From NCBI GenBank assembly GCA_002307215.1, contig DBTU01000037.1, forward strand, positions 20,340 to 46,975: a DNA stretch of 26,636 nucleotides, read 5' to 3'. The stretch is from Lachnoclostridium sp. UBA1308 (GTDB lineage: Bacteria > Bacillota > Clostridia > Lachnospirales > Lachnospiraceae). The translations under genes and the position numbers were made by a program. The notes under the pieces were generated by a model that was not told the DNA's origin, did no database searches, and saw only the letters and a list, made by a program, of their open reading frames with translations. Shown here in pieces: positions 20,547 through 26,636 of this stretch (positions are counted from its first letter, which is position 1; each line of letters starts with the position of its first letter).

Positions 20547-23500
20547 TTATCTCGGTACCTCTGCCATGACATAAAGTTCTACTTTGTCGCCTTCTTTGAC
20601 TTCGTTAAACTTATCAAATACCAGACCACATTCGTATCCGGTAGCTACTTCCTTGACATCATCTTGAAATCTCTTTAAGGAGGACAGGATTCCATCATAG
20701 ATTAAGGAATTATCCCTGTAAACTCTAACCTTACTGCCCCTGATTATTTTACCGTCAAGAACATAAGAACCGGCTATCGTACCAATACCTGAGGCTTTAA
20801 AGGTCATACGGATTTCGGCGTGACCAATAATTTTCTCTTCAAAAATCGGATCAAGCATACCCTTCATTGCTGCTTCAATATCATTGATAGCATCATAAAT
20901 TACTCGGTAAAGCTTTACCTCTACATTTTCACGGTCTGCAGTATCCTTTGCAGCATTCTCGGGTCTTACATTAAAGCCGATGATGATTGCATTTGATGTG
21001 CTGGCCAGTATAACATCTGATTCGTTGATTGCTCCAACTCCGCTATGAATGACACGAATGGCAACTTCCTCATTATTCAGCTTAAGTAAGCTCTGTTTCA
21101 TCGCTTCGACAGATCCTTGTACATCGGCTTTAATAATTAAGTTAAGATCCTTAATATTACCTGCTTTAATCTGTGAGAACAGACCATCTAAGGAAAGCTT
21201 TGCTTTTGTATCGGCAATCAACTTCTCCTTACTTTGAGTCAGATAAGCTTCCGCAATCGTTCTAGCTTCTTTTTCATTGGTTGTAGCAAGGAAAGTCTCA
21301 CCAGCATCCGGAACTTCATTCAAGCCAAGAATTTCTACAGGAGTAGAAGGTGTTGCTTCCTTCACTCTACGGCCCTTATCATCGATAAGCGCACGTACTT
21401 TACCAAAGCAGGCTCCGACAGCCACATTATCACCAACACGAAGCGTACCCTTCTGAACCAAAATCGTAGCCACAGGACCTCTACCTTTATCTAACTCGGC
21501 TTCAATAACAATACCTCTTGCATTACGATCCGAATTAGCCTTTAATTCCATTATCTCAGCTGTCAGAAGAATCATTTCTAATAAATGATCAATACCTTCT
21601 TTGGTGTGTGCGGAAACAGGAACAAATATGGTATCGCCACCCCAATCCTCAGCAACCAATTCATATTCTGTGAGTTCTTGCTTAACCCTCTCAATATTTG
21701 CACTAGGTTTATCAATTTTATTAATTGCTACTATAATCTGAACACCGGCTGCCTTGGCATGATTGATTGCTTCAATCGTCTGAGGCATAACACCGTCGTC
21801 AGCTGCTATGACCAAAATCGCTATATCGGTGGACTTCGCACCTCTTTTACGCATAGAAGTAAAAGCTTCATGTCCCGGAGTGTCAAGGAAGGTGATTTTC
21901 TCTCCATTAACCTCAACGACATATGCACCGATATGCTGTGTGATACCGCCTGCTTCTCTGGATATAACGTTGGTTTCCCTGATTGCATCAAGAAGTGAGG
22001 TCTTACCATGATCGACATGACCCATGACGCATACAACGGGAGGACGTTTCACCATAGTAGTCAGATCCTCTTCCTCTTCCTTTAAGAGCTCTTCTACCTG
22101 ATTAACCAGTACTTCTTTTTCAGTGATAATCTCATATTCAATTGCAATCTCTTCCGCTTCTTCATAAGTGATTTCCTGATTAAGTGTTACAATTTTACCT
22201 GCCAGAAAGAGCTTCTTGATCAATGCAGCGGACGGTCTCTTCATTTTATCCGCCAGTTCCTTAATCGTCAGAATCTCAGGAATTGCAATAACCTTAATTA
22301 CTTCCTCTATAACATGCACCGGTTTAGGCTGGATAAACTGGCCTTTCCTTGGAACCAGCTTAGTTTTAATGTCATGGCCATCCTGATTCCTGTCAATCAA
22401 ATTCTTCTCTTTATAATTTTTCTCTTTATTCAGTCTGTCTCTATTTCTCTTATTACTGTTGTCAGTCTTTGCCGCAACTTTTTGATCTAAAATTGTTTGA
22501 TCAAAATTCTTGCGCTCACCGCCCGGCCTGCTAGGTCCCTTTTTACCGGGTGCCCGATTAAAGCTCTGCTTATCATCATCATCTTTATTCGAAGATTCGA
22601 AACCACGAGGAGCATAACCTCCGCCTCCGCTCGGTCTTTGTGCGGTATTCGGTCTGTTATAACCTCCCTGAGTGCCATAGCCACCTCTGTTTGGCTGTCC
22701 ACCGGTAGTTGACTGAGGACGTGCAGGACCTCCTGCCGGTCTATTTCCCTGATAACCGTTACCCTGATAAGCAGGTCTGTCTCCTGTGGGTCTGTCTCCC
22801 GCCGGTTTGTTACCTTGATATCCGTTACCTTGATATCCGTTACCTTGATATGCGGGTCTGTCTCCTGCAGGTCTATTACCTTGATAACCGTTACCCTGAT
22901 AAGCAGGTCTGTCTCCCGCCGGTCTGTTACCTTGATAACCGTTGCTGTTGTAAGGCGGTCTACTATCTCCGGCCGGTCTGTCTCCTGTCGGCCTATTACC
23001 TTGATAACCGTTACCCTGATAAGCAGGTCTGTCTCCTGCAGGTCTATTACCTTGATAACCGTTGCTATTATAAGGCGGTCTACTATCTCCGGCCGGTCTG
23101 TCTCCTGCCGGCCTGTTACCCTGATAACCGTTATTATTATAAGCAGGTCTATCTCCTGCAGGTCTGTTCCCTTGATAACCGTTATTGTTGTAAGCAGGTC
23201 TGTCTCCTGTAGGTCTGTCTCCTGCCGGCCTGTTCCCTTGATAACCGTTATTGTTGTAAGCAGGTCTATCTCCTGCCGGTCTGTTCCCTTGATAACCGGG
23301 TCTGTCTCCTGCCGGCCTATTACCCTGATAACCGGGTCTGTCTCCTGCAGGCCTATTCCCTTGATAACCGTTATTGTTGTAAGCAGGTCTGTCTCCTGTA
23401 GGTCTGTCTCCTGTAGGTCTTTGAACCTGAGTGCCTTCTGTAGCAGGTCTTACCACCGGTTTCTGACTAAGTGAGTTGTTTTGATCCTGCTCTCCAGTTG

Positions 23501-24086
23501 GTTTTTCTGAACCTTGTGAACCTTGTGAGCCCTGATATCCTTGTTGTCCCTGTCTCAATGCGTCATGTCCTCCTGCGGGTCTTTGTCCTGTCGTGCTCTG
23601 ATGTCCTTGATCCATTGGTCTTTGATCTCTGTTTTGACCTGTCTGGCTGGGCCTCGCTGTATATTGTCCTTGTGCCGGTCTTTGATTCATCTGTGTGCTT
23701 CCGGTCTGTCCCGGGGTAGCAGGTCTTGATGAGTGACTAGCATTCTGCCCTACCGGCCTTGATCCTGTCTGGGATGCCTGAACACCGGCGCCTGTAGGTG
23801 CTAGCGTTTTTGGTGAAGCTTCCGTCGTAGCTCGGTGTGTAGGAGCTTGCCCCTGATTTACAACAGGAGCAGGAGCAGAAACCGGTTTTGATTCAGTATC
23901 TTTCTTGTTTACCTTAATAAAGTAATTCTTTACATAGGCTACCTCATTATCCTCCAGGCTGCTACTGTGAGTTTTTTTAACATTAAAACTTTTATCAAGG
24001 AAATCAAGAATATCCTTACTTTCTAGTTTTCCCTTCGTTACATTATTTATTTCATTTTTAAGCTCAAATATTTTCATTTTCGCCAT
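20547..24086 (-). CDS. infB: Translation initiation factor IF-2, with expanded repeat region
   Basis: 1179-residue GTPase that delivers fMet-tRNA to the 30S P site, much longer than the roughly 700-900 residues usual in Firmicutes. Residues 1-55 are a first IF2N helical domain. About 60-560 is a Gly/Pro/Gln/Asn/Arg-rich region, with twelve imperfect GNRPAGDRP-type units at about 223-452. About 600-655 is a second IF2N domain. The G domain starts at GHVDHGKT (689-696), with GITQHIGAY, DTPGHEAF, NKIDKP and SAHTKEG. Beta-barrel and C-terminal fMet-tRNA-binding domains follow to the end. The ATG is 8 bases after GGAGG and overlaps the ylxQ end by 23 bases. The core is intact, so the expansion is probably tolerated disorder. 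Confidence 0.97.
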   Translation of the reverse strand: MAKMKIFELKNEINNVTKGKLESKDILDFLDKSFNVKKTHSSSLEDNEVAYVKNYFIKVNKKDTESKPVSAPAPVVNQGQAPTHRATTEASPKTLAPTGAGVQASQTGSRPVGQNASHSSRPATPGQTGSTQMNQRPAQGQYTARPSQTGQNRDQRPMDQGHQSTTGQRPAGGHDALRQGQQGYQGSQGSQGSEKPTGEQDQNNSLSQKPVVRPATEGTQVQRPTGDRPTGDRPAYNNNGYQGNRPAGDRPGYQGNRPAGDRPGYQGNRPAGDRPAYNNNGYQGNRPAGDRPTGDRPAYNNNGYQGNRPAGDRPAYNNNGYQGNRPAGDRPAGDSRPPYNSNGYQGNRPAGDRPAYQGNGYQGNRPTGDRPAGDSRPPYNSNGYQGNRPAGDRPAYQGNGYQGNRPAGDRPAYQGNGYQGNGYQGNKPAGDRPTGDRPAYQGNGYQGNRPAGGPARPQSTTGGQPNRGGYGTQGGYNRPNTAQRPSGGGGYAPRGFESSNKDDDDKQSFNRAPGKKGPSRPGGERKNFDQTILDQKVAAKTDNSNKRNRDRLNKEKNYKEKNLIDRNQDGHDIKTKLVPRKGQFIQPKPVHVIEEVIKVIAIPEILTIKELADKMKRPSAALIKKLFLAGKIVTLNQEITYEEAEEIAIEYEIITEKEVLVNQVEELLKEEEEDLTTMVKRPPVVCVMGHVDHGKTSLLDAIRETNVISREAGGITQHIGAYVVEVNGEKITFLDTPGHEAFTSMRKRGAKSTDIAILVIAADDGVMPQTIEAINHAKAAGVQIIVAINKIDKPSANIERVKQELTEYELVAEDWGGDTIFVPVSAHTKEGIDHLLEMILLTAEIMELKANSDRNARGIVIEAELDKGRGPVATILVQKGTLRVGDNVAVGACFGKVRALIDDKGRRVKEATPSTPVEILGLNEVPDAGETFLATTNEKEARTIAEAYLTQSKEKLIADTKAKLSLDGLFSQIKAGNIKDLNLIIKADVQGSVEAMKQSLLKLNNEEVAIRVIHSGVGAINESDVILASTSNAIIIGFNVRPENAAKDTADRENVEVKLYRVIYDAINDIEAAMKGMLDPIFEEKIIGHAEIRMTFKASGIGTIAGSYVLDGKIIRGSKVRVYRDNSLIYDGILSSLKRFQDDVKEVATGYECGLVFDKFNEVKEGDKVELYVMAEVPR
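22731..23420 (-). repeat. Degenerate in-frame tandem repeats within infB
   Basis: Twelve units of the peptide pattern YQGNRPAGDRP with variable inserts (AYNNNG, AGDSRPPYNSNG, AYQGNG, TGDRP). At DNA level neighbouring units share long near-identical stretches, which implies slippage or unequal recombination. No CRISPR logic: units are in frame, variable in length and without unique spacers. Confidence 0.9.
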
Positions 24087-24423
24087 ACTTACTACCTCCG
24101 TTCAAATCGTGCATTACTTTCAGTATCTTTTCAATAGCCTCTGCCAAGCCCTTATCAAGAATAGCCAACGAAGCTCGAAACTCCTTGCCCATCGCATGAC
24201 CCAAGCTATCTTTTGTACCAAAAAAGTAAATTGGCACATTATAGAAAGTACACATGTTAGTGAACATCTTCTTTGTATTGTCCGATGCGTCCTCTGCTAT
24301 GATAACCAAAAACGCTTTTTTTCCCTTTGCAGCTTTTTCTGCAGACAGTTCACCACTTGCTACATTGCGCGATTTTGTTGCTAATCCTAACAGGTTATAT
24401 ACCTTCTTGTCTTCCGGATTCAA
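24064..24423 (-). CDS. ylxQ: L7Ae-family RNA-binding protein YlxQ
   Basis: 119-residue L7Ae/L30e/S12e-like protein: VYNLLGLATKSRNVASGE, AKKGKKAFLVIIAEDASDNTKK-like central strand and IYFFGTKDSLGHAMGKEFRASLAI. Such proteins bind kink-turn RNA. The start is TTG at 24423, 10 bases after AAGGAG; the ATG between them is in the ylxR frame. It overlaps the ylxR end by 29 bases and the infB start by 23, so translation is coupled through all three genes. Confidence 0.9.
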   Translation of the reverse strand: MNPEDKKVYNLLGLATKSRNVASGELSAEKAAKGKKAFLVIIAEDASDNTKKMFTNMCTFYNVPIYFFGTKDSLGHAMGKEFRASLAILDKGLAEAIEKILKVMHDLNGGSKYGENENI

Positions 24424-24682
24424 GTAATATCATCTCCTTTTCCAATGTTTCTACCAATTCCTTGGGAATGTTGACCTTGAGGGAACGTTCCAGGCCCTTT
24501 GTCTTGACTGCCTTTTGTAAGCAGGAAAGGGAACAACAAATATATGCCCCTCTGCCATTCTTTTTACCGGTTGAATCAATGACAATCTCATCCTCAGGAG
24601 TTTTCAAAACACGGATCATTTCTTTTTTAGACTTCATTTCACCGCATCCGGTACACATTCTTAATGGTAATTTTTTTGCCAA
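24395..24682 (-). CDS. ylxR: YlxR-family RNA-binding protein
   Basis: 95-residue small basic protein. The family signature is complete: LPLRMCTGCGEMKSKKEMIRV, then DSTGKKNGRGAYICCSLSCLQKA. YlxR was described in Bacillus as a nucleoid or regulatory protein and more recently as an RNase P-associated protein (RnpM); which applies here is unknown. The start is TTG at 24682, 9 bases after AAGGATG; the first ATG would remove residues 1-8 of the conserved N-terminus. It lies between nusA and ylxQ. Confidence 0.92.
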   Translation of the reverse strand: MAKKLPLRMCTGCGEMKSKKEMIRVLKTPEDEIVIDSTGKKNGRGAYICCSLSCLQKAVKTKGLERSLKVNIPKELVETLEKEMILLESGRQEGI

Positions 24683-24764
24683 CTTTTATCACATCCTTAA
24701 TACATGCTAAATGGAAGTCATTATTCAGACTTTCATTAATGTCCATTTGTCTCAGCACCCTAAT

Positions 24765-25808
24765 CTAGTAACTCATACTCTGGGATTCACTTTTAATATC
24801 AATTTTATATCCTGTGAGCTTTGCGGCAAGTCTTGCGTTCTGACCTTCCTTACCGATTGCAAGGGATAATTGATAATCCGGTACAATGACTCTAGCACTT
24901 TTTTCATAATCATCCACTTTAACGGAAACTACCTTAGCCGGACTAAGTGCATTTTCAATCAACTTTGCAGGATCATTACTCCAATTTATTATATCAATTT
25001 TTTCATTTCTGAGCTCATTAACGATGGCGTTCACTCTTGCACCGTTTAGGCCGACACACGCTCCGACAGCATCAACATCCGGATTGTGGCTCCATACAGC
25101 CATCTTAGTTCTGGAACCTGCCTCTCTGGAAATACTTTTTATTTCAACAGTACCATCCTGTATTTCTGTAACTTCAGCTTCAAATAATCTCTTAACGAGC
25201 TCCGGATGTGTTCTGGATACTGTAATTCTGGGACCTTTCGTCGTGTCCTTTACTTCAAGAACATATAACTTGATACGCTCCGTCGGACGGAACATCTCGC
25301 CTCTTACCTGCTCATTTTCTGAAAGAACCGCATCAACCTTACCAAGGTTAATGCTAACATTATTTCCCACGTAACGCTGTACAATACCAGTAACAATATC
25401 CTTTTCTTTGCCACTATATTGTGTGTACAGCACCTTTCTTTCTTCCTCACGAATCTTCTGTACAACGACTTGTTTTGCTTTTTGGGCTGCAATACGTCCA
25501 AAGTTTTTCGGAGTTACTTCTACAGCAACGATATCTCCGATTTCCTTCTTTGCATCCTTTGCCTTTGATTGAGCAAGGCTGATCTGCATTACCTGATCCG
25601 TTACTTCCTCCACGACCTCTTTCATCGCATATACATTAACTTCACCTGTAACTCTATCAATATTAACCTTGATATTATCTGCACGACCATAATTATTCTT
25701 GCAAGCAGCAAGTAAAGAGTTCTCCAGTGCCTCAAGTAATATATCTTTGCTGATATCTTTCTCCTTCTCAATCTGATTTAAAGCCTCAATAAGTTCCTTG
25801 TTATCCAT
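24765..25808 (-). CDS. nusA: Transcription termination/antitermination factor NusA
   Basis: 347-residue RNA polymerase-associated factor that promotes pausing and intrinsic termination. N-terminal RNA polymerase-binding domain about 1-130, S1 domain about 135-200 (DIVTGIVQRYVGNNVSINLG...RITVSRTHPELV), KH1 and KH2 to the end (AVGACVGLNGARVNAIVNEL and LAIGKEGQNARLAAKLTG). It lacks the C-terminal acidic repeats of E. coli, as is normal for Firmicutes. The ATG follows AAAGGAGG with 11 bases spacing. The gap to rimP is made of three 50-bp repeats, the last of which supplies this ribosome binding site. Confidence 0.97.
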   Translation of the reverse strand: MDNKELIEALNQIEKEKDISKDILLEALENSLLAACKNNYGRADNIKVNIDRVTGEVNVYAMKEVVEEVTDQVMQISLAQSKAKDAKKEIGDIVAVEVTPKNFGRIAAQKAKQVVVQKIREEERKVLYTQYSGKEKDIVTGIVQRYVGNNVSINLGKVDAVLSENEQVRGEMFRPTERIKLYVLEVKDTTKGPRITVSRTHPELVKRLFEAEVTEIQDGTVEIKSISREAGSRTKMAVWSHNPDVDAVGACVGLNGARVNAIVNELRNEKIDIINWSNDPAKLIENALSPAKVVSVKVDDYEKSARVIVPDYQLSLAIGKEGQNARLAAKLTGYKIDIKSESQSMSY

Positions 25809-25817
25809 TTTTCCATT

Positions 25818-25960
25818 ATCCTCCTTTTGTTAAATAAAAATGTGCTTATTCTCGGACAGGAGGATTTAGCCTCCTTTTGTCTTATATAAATGTAAATTTA
25901 TCTGAATAGGAGGATTTGGCCTCCCTTTATTGAAATGAATGTGAATTATTAAAAATCCAA
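25818..25960 (-). repeat. 50-bp direct repeat, three copies, between rimP and nusA
   Basis: CCTCC-containing boxes recur at 25820, 25870 and 25920, exactly 50 bases apart, each followed by a diverged stretch around AAATGTGAA-like sequence. On the minus strand two units form hairpins AGGAGG-ctaaat-CCTCCT (25875-25858) and GGAGG-ccaaat-CCTCC (25924-25909); the third supplies the nusA ribosome binding site. No start codon follows the two hairpin copies. Confidence 0.8.
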
Positions 25961-26416
25961 GGTCAGTCTAACCATTGCTATATCCGCCCTCTGAATTATC
26001 ATGATTGAATTATCTTCTAATTCCAACGATATTGTTTCATGGTCAAAAGCATCTAATATGCCTACCAATTCCTTGCTCTTATTAATCTGTTTATATAGCT
26101 TTACTTCAATTTCTTCGCCAATACTTTTTTCAAAATGCTTATCCTTCTTCAATTGTCTGCCAAGTCCAGGAGAGCTGACTTCAAGAATGTAGGCATCAGG
26201 AATAAAATCGTTTTTATCCAATAAGTCACTTAATGCCCTGCTGACCAACTCACAGTCATCCACCGAAATACCGTTTTCCTTATCGATATATGCTCTTAAG
26301 AACCAGTTTCCGCCCTCTTTTACATATTCTATATCATATAATTCATAGTGATTCTCGACTAATATCGGCTCAATCATCTTAGCCGTCCTAGCTTCATATT
26401 CCTCATGCTTTGTCAT
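25949..26416 (-). CDS. rimP: Ribosome maturation factor RimP
   Basis: 155-residue 30S assembly factor, first gene of the operon seen here. N-terminal KH-like domain: YELYDIEYVKEGGNWFLRAYIDKENGISVDDCELVSRAL. C-terminal SH3-like domain: ILEVSSPGLGRQLKKDKHF, then ELVGILDAFDHETISLEL. The ATG at 26416 is preceded by a weak AGGCAGG site. An extended -10 (TGTTATAAG) lies 35 bases upstream and a terminator of the gene to the right is at 26504-26523, so the operon may start here. Confidence 0.95.
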   Translation of the reverse strand: MTKHEEYEARTAKMIEPILVENHYELYDIEYVKEGGNWFLRAYIDKENGISVDDCELVSRALSDLLDKNDFIPDAYILEVSSPGLGRQLKKDKHFEKSIGEEIEVKLYKQINKSKELVGILDAFDHETISLELEDNSIMIIQRADIAMVRLTLDF

Positions 26417-26445
26417 TCAATTACCTGCCTTCATTCTAAAATTAT

Positions 26446-26454
26446 CTTATAACA
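26446..26454 (-). promoter_or_regulatory. Possible extended -10 promoter of the rimP-ribF operon
   Basis: TGT-TATAAG (five of six TATAAT bases) 30 bases upstream of the rimP start; no convincing -35. Confidence 0.35.
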
Positions 26455-26494
26455 AATTATCAAAAGGCTCGACTAGCCCTCTTTTCATTCGCGC

Positions 26495-26523
26495 AAACAA
26501 TAAGAGTGGACTTTCGTCCACTC
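26495..26523 (-). terminator. Terminator of the gene to the right of the window
   Basis: Perfect 8-bp stem GAGTGGAC/GTCCACTC with a GAAA tetraloop on the minus strand, then TTATTGTTTG. In related genomes polC is often upstream of rimP; that gene is not in this window. Confidence 0.65.
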
Positions 26524-26613
26524 CTTAATTAGTCTTATCATTTAGCACAATATTTATTATATCAAATATAGGCAATAATTGCAAGTACTATTTTAAATCT
26601 GATTGATATATAT

Positions 26614-26636
26614 GTTACAGTTCAGCCTTATCTAAG
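26614..26636. repeat. Family B repeat end, cut by the window edge
   Basis: GTTACAGTTCAGCCT is identical to 7126-7140, followed by unrelated sequence. Only this end is visible, so it may be a second element or a chance 15-base match. Confidence 0.4.

Noticed and set aside
22731..23420. CRISPR-like regular repeats
   Set aside because: Units are coding, in frame and vary in length, with no unique spacers.
22709..23474. Long plus-strand open frames opposite infB, with repetitive protein sequence
   Set aside because: They are antisense shadows of the in-frame infB repeats; no ribosome binding site, and the peptide pattern simply mirrors the repeat DNA.

Overview
The window reads as chromosomal core DNA of a low-G+C, Gram-positive, probably spore-forming anaerobe of the Clostridia, most likely a Lachnospiraceae-type organism. 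Supporting this are the A+T-rich intergenic DNA, strong AGGAGG-type ribosome binding sites, TTGACA/TATAAT promoters, a T-box upstream of thrS, a TepA-like ClpP protease followed by a YlzJ-like gene, and the gene order rimP-nusA-ylxR-ylxQ-infB-rbfA-nrnA-truB-ribF-rpsO-pnp. The taxonomic call is inference from gene content; there is no rRNA in the window. No phage, IS transposase, CRISPR array or tRNA gene was found.

Layout, left to right: (1) 1-1265, a repeat fragment, a terminator, a YlzJ-like gene and a TepA-like ClpP protease, transcribed leftward. (2) 1397-3215, a rightward pair: a WYL-domain (YafY-type) regulator and a GyrI-like ligand-binding protein. Each is preceded by the same palindromic operator, so they look like a small self-regulated unit. 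(3) 3195-7096, a membrane GGDEF/EAL protein with an intact EAL site and a degenerate GGDEF site, then an O-acetylhomoserine sulfhydrylase, each with its own sigma-A promoter. (4) 7125-10200, repeats, an unlisted 48-codon gene at 7437-7583, thrS and its complete threonine T-box leader, then a palindromic element. (5) 10203-13448, an M16 zinc peptidase and a secreted TraB/GumN-family protein, with a 135-bp inverted-repeat element between them. (6) 13712-16829, pnp and rpsO, each with its own promoter, separated by a GC-rich perfect tandem repeat and a 20-bp-stem hairpin. (7) 16854-26454, the translation/transcription operon rimP to ribF, transcribed leftward, with two candidate internal terminators.

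The right half is a functional unit for making and maintaining the gene-expression machinery: NusA (transcription), RimP/RbfA/TruB (30S assembly and tRNA modification), IF2 (initiation), NrnA and PNPase (RNA turnover), S15, and RibF (FMN/FAD). ThrS is placed under uncharged-tRNA control by its T-box.

The genes are mostly ordinary. The unusual content is in the noncoding DNA: several short interspersed palindromic repeat families, duplicated operator-like sites at promoters, a triplicated 50-bp unit before nusA that carries CCTCCT hairpins, and an expanded repeat-rich, probably disordered segment in IF2. I did not find a convincing novel multigene system. The best leads are the paired operators of the WYL/GyrI unit, the small spore-like gene at 7437-7583, and the repeat elements.
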